The position numbers were made by a program, and so were the translations under genes. A model generated the notes under the pieces. That model was given only the letters and a program-made list of their open reading frames with translations. It was not told the DNA's origin and made no database searches. DNA of 64,000 nt from Prevotella sp. E13-27 (GTDB lineage Bacteria; Bacteroidota; Bacteroidia; Bacteroidales; Bacteroidaceae): positions 1,612,001 through 1,676,000 of the forward strand of contig NZ_JALPSC010000001.1 in NCBI RefSeq assembly GCF_023217965.1, in the 5' to 3' direction. Every line of letters begins with the position of its first letter. The stretch's first letter is position 1. Below are positions 1-8,709 of the stretch, in pieces.

Positions 1-69
1 ATCGACATGATGATGTTCTGTTCGCGCGATGAGATACACGATATGTTGGATCGTTACCATTTTGCATAA
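1..69 (+). CDS. C-terminal end of an unidentified protein (5' end outside window)
   Basis: An open frame enters from the left edge and stops at TAA 67-69, giving 22 residues that end in DRYHFA. The next gene starts 20 nt downstream on the same strand, so this is probably the preceding member of the polysaccharide operon. The fragment is too short to assign to a family. Confidence 0.45.
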   Translation: MDMMMFCSRDEIHDMLDRYHFA

Positions 70-89
70 CAATACAAAACAAGAATATT

Positions 90-1223
90 ATGATTAATGT
101 TTTTCAGCCATCACTAGGAAAAGAAGAGCTTGCCGCTCTTGAGAAAGTCTTTGAGTCCAATTGGATTGGGAGAGGCAAGAAAGTAGTGGAATTTGAAGAG
201 AAGTATGCCGAGCATATCAAATCTTCAAAAGACCTGGTTCTGACGACTACCTGCTGCAGCGAGGGATTGTTTTCCTCCATGCACCTTATGGATATACAGC
301 CAGGTGACGAAGTCATTCTCCCTACCATCAGCTTTATCGGAGCCGGCAATGCCATTTGTGCTCATGGTGCCAAGATGGTGCTCTGCGATGTGGACCCTCA
401 TACGCTGAATGCCCGTGCTGAAGATATTGAAAAGGTCATTACGCCCAAGACAAAAGCCCTTTTGCTTCTGCATTATGGAGGAATCCCTTGTGAAATGGAT
501 GAAATCATGGCACTTTGTAAGAAGCATCATATAAAAGTCATCGAAGATGCCAACGCGGGCGTATGTTCTTTCTACAAAGGGAAAGCTGTCGGCACTTTCG
601 GCGACATGGGTATGTGGTCGTTTGATGCCATGAAGATTCTGGTTTGCGGAGATGGAGCCATGCTTCATTTCAACACCCCGGAACTCCGCCAAAAGGCTGA
701 CCGATGGCTTTATTTTGGCTTGGAAGCTAAGAGTGGCTATTCAAACACCGTAGCTCAGAAGTGGTGGGAGTTCGATATCTCCTGTTTTGGTCATCGTGCC
801 ATTATGAACAATATAACGGCTGCTATAGCATTGGAACAGCTGAAGAAGCTACCGGCATATATGAAAAGGCGTGCCGAGATACATCAATACTATAATGAGC
901 ATCTAAAACAATTCTCATGGATTGAACTTCCCCCCGTCCTGCCTGATTATGTAGAGACATCCTACTATTTCTATCACATCCAGATTAAGAACGGCAAGCG
1001 TGACGAGTTTGCGAGATTCCTGCGTGAGAATGGTATCTATACGACATATAGATATTATCCTCTTCATCGTGTGCCCGGCTATGGTGTGACAGGTGATTTC
1101 CCGAATGCAGATTATGCCGCGGACCACACACTGAACCTTCCAATTCATCAGTCCATTACCGATGATGACTTGGAACTCATTATAGAGAAAGTCCGCGAAT
1201 TTGACAACCTGTTCTGCAAATAG
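90..1223 (+). CDS. DegT/DnrJ/EryC1/StrS-family PLP-dependent sugar aminotransferase
   Basis: This 377-residue protein has the usual length and layout of sugar-nucleotide aminotransferases, which convert a keto-sugar nucleotide to an amino sugar using PLP. The PGDEVILPT segment lies at 71-79, the IEDANAG segment with the PLP-ring Asp at about 153, and the SFDAMK segment with the likely Schiff-base lysine K182. Family members usually read DAAQA or DAAHA where this one reads DANAG, so it is a slightly divergent branch; its substrate cannot be read from sequence. It is first in a tightly packed + strand polysaccharide operon, where amino-sugar precursor synthesis fits. The 5' part contains TTTCCR-like Cys residues (TTCC at 53-56) of no known role. 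Confidence 0.88.
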   Translation: MINVFQPSLGKEELAALEKVFESNWIGRGKKVVEFEEKYAEHIKSSKDLVLTTTCCSEGLFSSMHLMDIQPGDEVILPTISFIGAGNAICAHGAKMVLCDVDPHTLNARAEDIEKVITPKTKALLLLHYGGIPCEMDEIMALCKKHHIKVIEDANAGVCSFYKGKAVGTFGDMGMWSFDAMKILVCGDGAMLHFNTPELRQKADRWLYFGLEAKSGYSNTVAQKWWEFDISCFGHRAIMNNITAAIALEQLKKLPAYMKRRAEIHQYYNEHLKQFSWIELPPVLPDYVETSYYFYHIQIKNGKRDEFARFLRENGIYTTYRYYPLHRVPGYGVTGDFPNADYAADHTLNLPIHQSITDDDLELIIEKVREFDNLFCK

Positions 1224-1235
1224 AAAAGCGAATTT

Positions 1236-2407
1236 ATGAAACTGTACGCAAGTGAAGACGAGGCCTATCAGATTCGCACAGGCCGTGAGATAGTAGAGGC
1301 TTATCCCGAAATCTACAATCAGTGGATCATCCAAGACATTAAGAAGAAATTGGAAACACATGCCAAAATCAGACCTGACATAGCGGGCGGCAGGAGCATA
1401 GAGGATATGTTTGCCATTGCTACTTACGACTACTGGCAATATGGTATCGGCACAACCGAGGAGTTCTTCAACGAACTGTTAGGAGCTTCGGACAAAAAGA
1501 AACGCGAGTATCTCACATATAGGGGGCGGTTCCTCTATATAGACTATCTGAACAAGAAGGAGGACTTGCATCTGCTCCGCAACAAGTGGCATGCCTACCA
1601 ACTGCTGAAGGATGCCTACAAGCGCGAAGTGCTGTGCTACTCGAAAGCGAGCAGGACTTTCCGGCCTTTGCTGCCTTTTGTCAGCGTCATCCCTCGTTTG
1701 TAGTCAAGCCCGTCGGACTCGGACAGTCGATGGGAGTCCGCAAAGTGGAGGTTGGAAACGCAAATCTCCACACGCTCTTCAACCAACTGTTTTCAGAGAT
1801 AGGGACCGAAAACAGCCATTATCATAGTGGTGTCGAAAAGGGTGTGCTGGTGGAGGAACTGATTGAGCAAGGCGAGGAAATGGCTGTGCTTCATCCTGCC
1901 AGTGTCAATAGCGTACGGATGTACACCATCAACTTTGGCGATGGCGATATACGTATGTGGTATCCTTGTATTCGCATCGGAACTGGGGGCAATTTTATTG
2001 CTGCGGGAGCAGTTGGTAGCATCTTGGCAGGCATCAACATCGGCACGGGCGTTGTTGATTCGCCGGGGGCAGACGAGTTTGGGAGAACCATCCTTGTCCA
2101 TCCGGACACCCATATCCCCATCAAAGGTATCAGGATTCCGCGTTGGCGACAGCTCTGCCAGAAAGCCATCGAAATGGCTGAGCGCGTGCCTACCCTGCGC
2201 TACGTTGGCTGGGATTTCGTGTATGACAAGCACAAGGAATGGATTGTGATGGAAGGCAACGAAAATGCTGAATTCCTCACTCAGATCATTTATCATGTGG
2301 GTGAGCGTGAGGAGTTTGAACACTTCATCGGCTACCATCCTACCAAAGAATATTGGTGGCAAGGCAAATACCCTTCAAGATTTGAGAACATTAAATCGGA
2401 GGCATAG
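1236..2407 (+). pseudogene. Sugar-transfer-associated ATP-grasp protein, split by a frameshift
   Basis: The N-terminal part (1236 to about 1640) and C-terminal part (about 1643 to 2407) are in different frames. Inserting one base near 1641-1643 restores a continuous protein of about 390 residues across KREVLCYS / ESEQDFPAF. The C-terminal part has ATP-grasp marks: FVVKP (nucleotide-binding Lys), VLVEELIEQGEEMAVL, ASVNSVRMYT and the terminal VMEGNENAEF metal-binding segment. Such proteins sit in capsule loci and are thought to ligate amino acids or similar acids to sugars; the substrate is unknown. The lesion may be a true pseudogene, a reversible frameshift or an assembly error. No slippery heptamer for programmed frameshifting is seen. 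Confidence 0.8.
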
Positions 2408-2427
2408 AGTATTAAAAGTAAACAAAG

Positions 2428-3414
2428 ATGTACGTAGAGCCCGTAAATAGGCCAATCTTGACATTTATGTTGAAGGTTGCACGCAAGTTATATCATATCA
2501 GGCATCCGGAATATTTTACGGAGGCCTATTGCGAAGCTATGAATCAAGACGGCAACGACCTCATTCTGGAAATGCTTAACAGAAAGGGGACATCGGGCTT
2601 CATGCTGTCAAAGTGGGGCACGACAGAGTTCGATCAGGCTCTGAGGTCCTATCTGTGCAGAAACAAGGTTGGATGGAGGCTGTACATATCCATGATTCGC
2701 GGCGATGTGCCCATCCCTGAACGCGCAGCGAACCGCTGGCTGTACACTCTTTCCGGGGTGTTTCCTTTCGACGCAGAAACTGCCGACCGCTTCGGAATGC
2801 AGGCGTTGGAAGACTGCCAAATGATTGACATCATTGCATCGTATATACCCAACGAGCAGTATCTGGCGCACTACTGGCGTGGGGCTGTCAAGGTGAATCT
2901 GGATGCGTTTTATGCGCCATGGCTTTTTCGCAATCCTTGGACGAAATGGCTAAAAGGAAAGCGTGTCGTGGTGGTTCACCCATTTGTGGAGAGCATCAGG
3001 CACCAATATGAGAATAACCGCGAGCGGCTGTTCACCAACCCCGAGGTGCTGCCCGAGTTCAAGGAGCTTATCTGCATCAAGGCCGTACAGACGCTGGCAG
3101 GGGAGCCATCTCAGTTCAGAGATTGGTTTGAGGCCTTGCACTACATGGAGGACGAGATTGACCGATGCGAATACGATGCGGCCATCATCGGATGTGGTGC
3201 CTACGGCATGAGCCTGGCAGCGCATGTGAAGCGCCGGGGAAAGGTGGCACTCCACCTCGCAGGATGGACGCAGATGCTCTTTGGAGTTTACGGCGAACGG
3301 TGGATTTCCCAGCAGCCTAAGTACAGCAGTGTGATCAACGAATATTGGATACGTCCGAACAACAACGAGAGAATCAAGAACGGCTCCAAGGTTGATAACG
3401 GATGTTATTGGTAA
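2428..3414 (+). CDS. GT-D-fold-like putative glycosyltransferase of polysaccharide clusters
   Basis: A soluble protein of 328 residues. The C-terminal part has a nucleotide-fold-like stretch, YDAAIIGCGAYGMSLAAHVK, followed by GKVALHLAGWTQMLFGVYGERW. This resembles hypothetical proteins found in capsule clusters that have been related to the GT-D (PF08759-like) glycosyltransferase fold. A central segment KRVVVVHPFVESIRHQY precedes it. An internal ATG at 2470 is an alternative start. It lies between the broken ATP-grasp gene and the flippase. The GT-D assignment is by remembered resemblance only; the acceptor and donor are unknown. Confidence 0.6.
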   Translation: MYVEPVNRPILTFMLKVARKLYHIRHPEYFTEAYCEAMNQDGNDLILEMLNRKGTSGFMLSKWGTTEFDQALRSYLCRNKVGWRLYISMIRGDVPIPERAANRWLYTLSGVFPFDAETADRFGMQALEDCQMIDIIASYIPNEQYLAHYWRGAVKVNLDAFYAPWLFRNPWTKWLKGKRVVVVHPFVESIRHQYENNRERLFTNPEVLPEFKELICIKAVQTLAGEPSQFRDWFEALHYMEDEIDRCEYDAAIIGCGAYGMSLAAHVKRRGKVALHLAGWTQMLFGVYGERWISQQPKYSSVINEYWIRPNNNERIKNGSKVDNGCYW

Positions 3415-3430
3415 GAACACGCTTTGAGGA

Positions 3431-4864
3431 ATGGCAGAATCGCTGAAAGATAAGACGGTAAAGGGCTTAGGCTGGTCGGCACTGGATAATGCCGCACGCT
3501 ATGGCATGCAGTTCGCGGTGGGCATTGTGCTGGCCAGACTGCTGTCGCCCGATGACTATGGGCTGTTAGGACTCGTGGGCATTGTCACCGTGGTATGCAC
3601 GGCCCTTGTCAATGGTGGCTTCACCACGGCCTTGATACGCAAGAAGGATGCCACCGACGATGACTACAACACCGTATTTATCTGCAACCTCGCGATGAGC
3701 GTGCTGCTCTACGGGGTTACATTCCTCTGTGCGCCCCTGATAGCCGGCTTTTTCGAGCGCGAAGAGCTGACGGTCTTGGTGCGCGTAGCTTCCATAGGAC
3801 TGATTATCGGAGCTTTGGGCATGGTGCCGCAGACACGCCTGACCAAACGCATCGACTTCAAGACACAGACAAAGATTACGATTGCTGCCACTGCGTTGAG
3901 CGGCATTGTAGGCATCGGCATGGCACTGACGGGCTTCGGTGTCTGGGCACTGGTAGCCCAGCAACTCACTTCACAAGCCGTGACCACCATGTTGCTACAT
4001 ATATATAATAGGTGGTTGCCCAAACTGCGCTTCTCTATGGATAGTTTCCACGACCTTTTTGGCTTCGGGTGGAAAATGATGGTGAGTGTATTGCTTGATG
4101 CAGTGTGGAAAGAGCTGCACCAGGTGGTGGTGGGAAAATTCTACAGCCCTGCAACGTTAGGGCAATATACCCGAGCAAAGCACTATGCCGGGCTGTGCTC
4201 GTCGAACCTGACAAGCGTAGTAGAACGAGTCACCTATCCTGTGCTGAGCAGTATTCAGGACGATAAGGAACGTATGACATCTGCCTACCGCCGCATCATC
4301 CGTATGAGTATGTTCATCACCAGCGTAGCCTTGTTCGCTCTCGGTGCTGTCAGCGAACCGCTCATCTACTGTATGATAGGACCCAAATGGCATGAGGCCT
4401 CCACCTATCTGCCGATTATCTGCATCAATTACAGCCTCTATCCGCTCCATGCCATCAACCTGAACATGCTACAGGTGCAGGGGCGCAGCGACCTGTTCCT
4501 CGGACTCGAGGTCATTAAGAAAATCATCCTCTTGGTGCCCCTGTTCATCGGCGCTTTCGTAGGCATCATGCCCATGCTCTTGACCAACACCGTGATTGGC
4601 ATCATAGCCTACTTCCTCAACTCTCATTACTCAGGTCGTATGTTAGGCTACAGTTCTTGGATGCAGTTGTGCGATATTGCCCCCTCCTACGCTTTGGCTA
4701 TAGCCATCGCCCTGCCGGTCTGGTTCCTGAAGTTCCTTCCACTGAGCTACTGGATTGTGCTTCCCATTCAGATTGCTGTAGGGGCGACAGTGTTCTTCAC
4801 CTACTGCAAGCTGTTCAAGATGAACGAATATAAAGAGATAAAGGATATACTGAAGAAGAGATAG
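3431..4864 (+). CDS. Wzx-type polysaccharide flippase (MOP superfamily)
   Basis: A 477-residue polytopic membrane protein with about 12 to 14 hydrophobic segments. The N-terminal pattern GLGWSALDNAARYGMQF, then ARLLSPDDYGLLGLVGI and GGFTTALIRKKDAT, is typical of the WzxC/TuaB-like branch of oligosaccharide flippases. It is expected to move undecaprenyl-linked repeat units across the inner membrane. It is one of two flippases in the window (the other starts at 18963), consistent with two separate polymer systems. It lies 4 nt upstream of a GT2 gene. Confidence 0.9.
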   Translation: MAESLKDKTVKGLGWSALDNAARYGMQFAVGIVLARLLSPDDYGLLGLVGIVTVVCTALVNGGFTTALIRKKDATDDDYNTVFICNLAMSVLLYGVTFLCAPLIAGFFEREELTVLVRVASIGLIIGALGMVPQTRLTKRIDFKTQTKITIAATALSGIVGIGMALTGFGVWALVAQQLTSQAVTTMLLHIYNRWLPKLRFSMDSFHDLFGFGWKMMVSVLLDAVWKELHQVVVGKFYSPATLGQYTRAKHYAGLCSSNLTSVVERVTYPVLSSIQDDKERMTSAYRRIIRMSMFITSVALFALGAVSEPLIYCMIGPKWHEASTYLPIICINYSLYPLHAINLNMLQVQGRSDLFLGLEVIKKIILLVPLFIGAFVGIMPMLLTNTVIGIIAYFLNSHYSGRMLGYSSWMQLCDIAPSYALAIAIALPVWFLKFLPLSYWIVLPIQIAVGATVFFTYCKLFKMNEYKEIKDILKKR

Positions 4865-4868
4865 TATA

Positions 4869-5945
4869 ATGGCACAAGCTCAAATTATAGATAACAAAGT
4901 AACTACTCCCCTCTCCAACCGGAGAGGGGCAGGGGGTGAGGCTTCCTTTAAGGTGTCTGTGTGGTGCAACACTTACAACCAGGCATCCTATATCAAGGAT
5001 ACCATGGATGGCTTTTGCATGCAGCAGACGAGCTTTCCGTTCGTCTGCCTCATCATGGACGATGCCAGCACGGACGGGGAGCCAGAGGTCATCAAACAAT
5101 ACCTGAACGACCACTTTGACACAGAGTGGACAAAGGAAACCGAAGACTACCACCTGACACTGGCTCGCCATCAGGAGAACAGGAACTGCTACTTTGCAGT
5201 TTATCTGCTGAAATACAATCATTATAGTATTAAGAAGCTAAGACTGAAATATTATCGGGAAGTGACTGATGAGATAGACTATGTCGCCCTATGTGAGGGT
5301 GATGACTATTGGACCGACGCGCATAAACTGCAAAAGCAGGCGGATGCCTTGGATGCCAATCCCCAGGCGACATTGGTCTATACCAACTTTCAGGCCATTG
5401 ATGGTGAAGGGAATCCGATAAGCAGACCATTTATAAAAGATTATCCTGGCCGTTCCCATTCCGGTGACAATCTGCCTACGCTGCTCCGTTACGGCAACTA
5501 CATCATGGTGCTCACCAGCATGTACCGCTATAAGGTATGGAAATCAGAATCCTTCGCCAACTGTCCCATAAAGATGGATTTTGCCCTTACATTGAGTGCC
5601 GCCATGATGGGTGACTTCATCTGGTTGCCGGAACAAACGGGCTGCTACCGTATATTGGAGAGCGGAATCATACTAACAGGGCGGAGGAAAGGCGATGACT
5701 GGGGGGAGGATATCTACCGCTACTATGCCGGGTTTGTGATGAATGGGCAATGCAAGCCGCTGTCATTAGGCCAGCACATTCATTACACGATTCTTATCCT
5801 CATAATGGCGCTTAACAAAAAGGATGTTCAGCTTATAAATAACACGCTGAAATCCAATTGGCTGTCTTGTCTTTTGCTGCCAGTGGCTTATGTAAGACTG
5901 AAGTATGAGAGGTTGAAAATCAGAATCAATAAAATTGTAAAGTAA
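4869..5945 (+). CDS. Glycosyltransferase family 2 with a palindrome-encoded N-terminal leader
   Basis: The GT-A catalytic domain starts at about residue 27 (SFKVSVWCNTYNQASYI) and has the donor/metal signatures LIMDDASTDG and ALCEGDDYWTD. It would transfer a nucleotide-activated sugar to the growing lipid-linked repeat. The first 26 codons are unusual: they include a perfect 9-bp inverted repeat (4908-4929) followed by a G-rich tail, encoding PLSNRRGAGGEA. No in-frame ATG lies between this leader and the GT fold, so the leader is probably translated. The stop codon overlaps the next start by one base. Confidence 0.87.
   Translation: MAQAQIIDNKVTTPLSNRRGAGGEASFKVSVWCNTYNQASYIKDTMDGFCMQQTSFPFVCLIMDDASTDGEPEVIKQYLNDHFDTEWTKETEDYHLTLARHQENRNCYFAVYLLKYNHYSIKKLRLKYYREVTDEIDYVALCEGDDYWTDAHKLQKQADALDANPQATLVYTNFQAIDGEGNPISRPFIKDYPGRSHSGDNLPTLLRYGNYIMVLTSMYRYKVWKSESFANCPIKMDFALTLSAAMMGDFIWLPEQTGCYRILESGIILTGRRKGDDWGEDIYRYYAGFVMNGQCKPLSLGQHIHYTILILIMALNKKDVQLINNTLKSNWLSCLLLPVAYVRLKYERLKIRINKIVK
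4908..4940 (+). repeat. GC-rich palindromic element inside the GT2 5' end
   Basis: Arms CCCCTCTCC (4908-4916) and GGAGAGGGG (4921-4929) are perfectly complementary around AACC, followed by CAGGGGGTGAGG. Read on the other strand it encodes LTPCPSPVGEG, a peptide I recall recurring in spurious annotations of dispersed palindromic repeats in many bacteria. This is probably a copy of such a repeat that landed in frame. Confidence 0.7.
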
Positions 5946-7336
5946 TGAGGATAGTTGCTATCATAGTCACACTGGTGTGCTGTGGCCTGATGTTCTACGT
6001 GAAGCGAGAATGGAAGGCGGCCATGCTCATCATGGGGGCTATGACGCTGACGCTGGTAAATATACCCGTTATCCCTTTGCACAAGGCTAACTTACTGCTG
6101 CAAGTGGCTTTCCTGCTGTCAGAATGGAGAGATATGCCGCGACATTTCAACAGATTGCGAAATACGCCCTGCCTATGGATTCCACTCCTGATAGTTAGTT
6201 TCTCGGCACTGTTGGCAGCATTGACAAGCCCTTATACAAGCATAAAAGAAACGATTGAGTACGAACTCCTGTTCAAATACTTTGCCATCGCTTATGCCTT
6301 CTGGGCTGTCAGAAAAGAAAAATCACTAAAGCCTATATTGCAGGTTTCATTGTATTGCCTGATTGTGCTGACTTTTTTTGGCGTGCTCAATTATATAGAC
6401 AAGAATGCCATTTTTGTCAATGCCTTGACCGAAGGCCAGACAACAAGATATGGGGATGTCGCTTTGGGTGATATTTATACGGAAAGTGACCGGTTCAGGG
6501 TTCAGTCGATGTTTAATTATGCCTTTGATTATGGCTATATGTGCGCTGCCATATTGTTGCTTCATTTACATGGATGGTACCGGCACTTGGAAAGCAAGAG
6601 GGATTTTATTATCGCCATTGCATGTTGTTCAATAGGAATATTGATATGTGGATGTCGCACAGTATGGGTGAGTGCAGTATTGTCAATTGCATGTTACTAT
6701 ATGTGGGCTTTCCAACTAAACAGGAATGTGGTGTATGGCATTATTGCCATGATGCTCATGGTAATATCATATCATACCATTCCTGCGGTGGAGGAAAAAG
6801 TCAACCAGGTGACAGACTTTTTCGCAGAAAACAGTGAGGTAAGTGGAAGTTCTTTCCAATTGCGAATGTCCCAATACATGACTGTAGCTATCCACATAGA
6901 AGGACATGAATGGTTAGGGCAGGGGAAAGGATATTGGGAATATATATACACTGAGGATCAAGAGTCAGTCCGCGATCTCTATGGCGTGGAAAGTGTTATC
7001 CTGCAGACTTTGCTTGAACGAGGCATCATCGGTCTGTTTTTATGGGCGGCTTTCTATACCGCGATTTTCCTCTATTTCTGGAGGAATCGTAAAAGACGGA
7101 AGAAACTGACAGGCTTGGGAGTGTCTATCCTTTCTCTGTACCTGTTTTACTCAATAGGTACGGGAGAGTTAGGATCTGTTTATCCCACGATGCTGCTGCT
7201 TGGCATAACCATGAAGATGATAGAGTCTAAAGAGCGTAGGCTCAAGCTGAAAGCCATATTACGGAGAATGACGAGACGTAGGAAGCTGACTCGCAGGCAA
7301 CAACTTATTGTGATTCTGAAAGCAATGAGTAGATGA
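5945..7336 (+). CDS. Wzy-like O-antigen/capsule polymerase (O-antigen ligase family)
   Basis: A 463-residue protein with about 10 to 12 hydrophobic segments and a large extracytoplasmic loop between GCRTVWVSAV and ERGIIGLFLWAAFYT. That loop, with the nearby WLGQGKG motif, is typical of O-antigen polymerase/ligase-type enzymes. It would join flipped repeat units in the periplasm. It overlaps the preceding GT2 by one base. Its own stop (ATGA overlap at 7333-7336) is coupled to the 5' remnant of a glycosyltransferase gene. The C-terminus is very basic (RRMTRRRKLTRRQQ). Confidence 0.82.
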   Translation: MRIVAIIVTLVCCGLMFYVKREWKAAMLIMGAMTLTLVNIPVIPLHKANLLLQVAFLLSEWRDMPRHFNRLRNTPCLWIPLLIVSFSALLAALTSPYTSIKETIEYELLFKYFAIAYAFWAVRKEKSLKPILQVSLYCLIVLTFFGVLNYIDKNAIFVNALTEGQTTRYGDVALGDIYTESDRFRVQSMFNYAFDYGYMCAAILLLHLHGWYRHLESKRDFIIAIACCSIGILICGCRTVWVSAVLSIACYYMWAFQLNRNVVYGIIAMMLMVISYHTIPAVEEKVNQVTDFFAENSEVSGSSFQLRMSQYMTVAIHIEGHEWLGQGKGYWEYIYTEDQESVRDLYGVESVILQTLLERGIIGLFLWAAFYTAIFLYFWRNRKRRKKLTGLGVSILSLYLFYSIGTGELGSVYPTMLLLGITMKMIESKERRLKLKAILRRMTRRRKLTRRQQLIVILKAMSR

Positions 7337-7416
7337 GTGAACGAGTATCTGACATGACCCACCGACTTGCCATCATCATTTCTGCCTATAAGGTCAATCA
7401 TTACTGTCAAATTTGA
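7333..7416 (+). pseudogene. Orphan 5' end of a GT2 glycosyltransferase
   Basis: ATG 7333 overlaps the polymerase stop and opens a 27-codon frame containing RLAIIISAYK before a TGA. The same start of the GT-A fold, RLAIIIPAYK, recurs at 8725-8754 in the intact GT2 downstream of the ATPase. The two DNA stretches differ at several synonymous sites, so this is not an exact target duplication. It is best read as what remains of the original GT2 start after the ATPase gene was placed here. Confidence 0.65.
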
Positions 7417-7441
7417 AGTTAAAGAAACCGTCTTTGCATGA

Positions 7442-7508
7442 TTTGCACGTTGAAAAGTGCAAAAAACAACTAATCCTGCACTTTTTCCAGTGAAATTTTA
7501 TATCTTTG
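7442..7508 (+). promoter_or_regulatory. Promoter region of the first AAA ATPase, with inverted repeats
   Basis: TATCTTTG at 7501-7508 matches the Bacteroidetes -7 element TAnnTTTG. No good TTTG is seen at the -33 position. Upstream are nested inverted repeats: TTTGCAC (7442-7448) with GTGCAAA (7457-7463), and AAAAGTGC (7454-7461) with GCACTTTT (7479-7486). They could form a hairpin or an operator. This is one of few recognisable promoters inside the polysaccharide operon. Confidence 0.55.
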
Positions 7509-7533
7509 CACTGTTTCATTAAAAGAGAATGCA

Positions 7534-8706
7534 ATGAATGTCCAATTAACCCAGTTTATGCAAAGTCAGGTGGCGCACGTGCCGACAAGCTTCCACCGTT
7601 ATCTCTTCACCCATATCAACTGGCACCGCCAGATGTTCGCACTGGTAGGGCCGCGTGGAATTGGCAAGAGCACCATGTTCTTGCAGTACATCAAGGAGCA
7701 CCAGGGGGGAGAAAAGCTGTTTTATGTGTCGGCAGACCATACATATTTCTCTAACCACACATTGACAGAACTGGCTGATGAGTTCGTGCGTGAGGGCGGC
7801 CAACAACTCTTCATCGATGAGATACACAAGTATCCCGGGTGGTCGCGTGAGTTGAAACAGATTTACGACGGTCATCCCGATTTGCGTGTGGGCATCACTG
7901 GGTCTTCCGTCCTTGACATCACGAAAGGAGAAGCTGACCTTAGCCGTCGCGTGCTAATATACACCTTGCAGGGGCTTTCATTTCGTGAGTATCTACAGCT
8001 GTTCCACCAAATAGAGACGCCGATATGCTCATTAGACCAGATTCTGCAAGGACAGGCTGGCATAGAGGGTGTCAACCATCCACTACCATTGTTCTATGAC
8101 TATTTGCAGCACGGCTATTATCCCTTTGGGAACGACCCAGACTTTCAAGGTCTCATCAACCAAGTGGTGGGTCAGACAATGGAAACCGACATTCCACAGT
8201 ATGCCAATATGAGTCCTTCGACTGGTCACAAACTGAAGAAACTGCTTGCCATCATTGCTCAGAGTGTGCCATTCAAACCTGTTATGGACAAGTTGGCAAC
8301 GATGGTGGGAACCAGCCGCAATTTGCTGCCTGACTATTTCCTTTATATGGAGAAAGCCGGCATGATAGGTCAGCTTCGCGACACGACAGGTGGCATCCGA
8401 GGGTTGGGGAAGGTGGAGAAATTATATATCGACAATCCGAATTTGGCATACGTTCTGGGAAGTGAAAACACTGACGTGGGCAACATTCGGGAAACGTTCT
8501 TCTATAACCAGATGCGCGTAAACCACGACGTGATTTCTTCCACCATCAGCGATTTTGAGATTAATGGCATGACCTTTGAAGTTGGTGGCAGGAATAAAGG
8601 GAAACGCCAAATTGCCGATGCGGCAAAAGGATATGTAGTGCGCGATGATATAGAATATGCTGCCGGCAACATCATCCCCTTATGGACTTTTGGACTGAAC
8701 TATTGA
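7534..8706 (+). CDS. AAA-type ATPase of the AAA_14/DUF4143 class
   Basis: A 390-residue protein. The P-loop GPRGIGKST is at 39-47 and the Walker B QLFIDEIH at 91-98, followed by a sensor-like GITGSSV and the linker GLSFREYL. The C-terminal half is compatible with DUF4143 (winged helix plus nuclease-like fold). Such ATPases are abundant and scattered in Bacteroidales; their role is not established. No polysaccharide function is expected. It has its own promoter, separates an orphan GT2 5' end from an intact GT2, and ends one base before the next usable reading frame, all signs of a later arrival. Confidence 0.82.
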   Translation: MNVQLTQFMQSQVAHVPTSFHRYLFTHINWHRQMFALVGPRGIGKSTMFLQYIKEHQGGEKLFYVSADHTYFSNHTLTELADEFVREGGQQLFIDEIHKYPGWSRELKQIYDGHPDLRVGITGSSVLDITKGEADLSRRVLIYTLQGLSFREYLQLFHQIETPICSLDQILQGQAGIEGVNHPLPLFYDYLQHGYYPFGNDPDFQGLINQVVGQTMETDIPQYANMSPSTGHKLKKLLAIIAQSVPFKPVMDKLATMVGTSRNLLPDYFLYMEKAGMIGQLRDTTGGIRGLGKVEKLYIDNPNLAYVLGSENTDVGNIRETFFYNQMRVNHDVISSTISDFEINGMTFEVGGRNKGKRQIADAAKGYVVRDDIEYAAGNIIPLWTFGLNY

Positions 8707-8709
8707 GCA

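Noticed and set aside
1636..1650. Programmed ribosomal frameshift in the ATP-grasp gene
   Set aside because: No X-XXY-YYZ slippery heptamer and no downstream hairpin was seen; deletion of one base is simpler.
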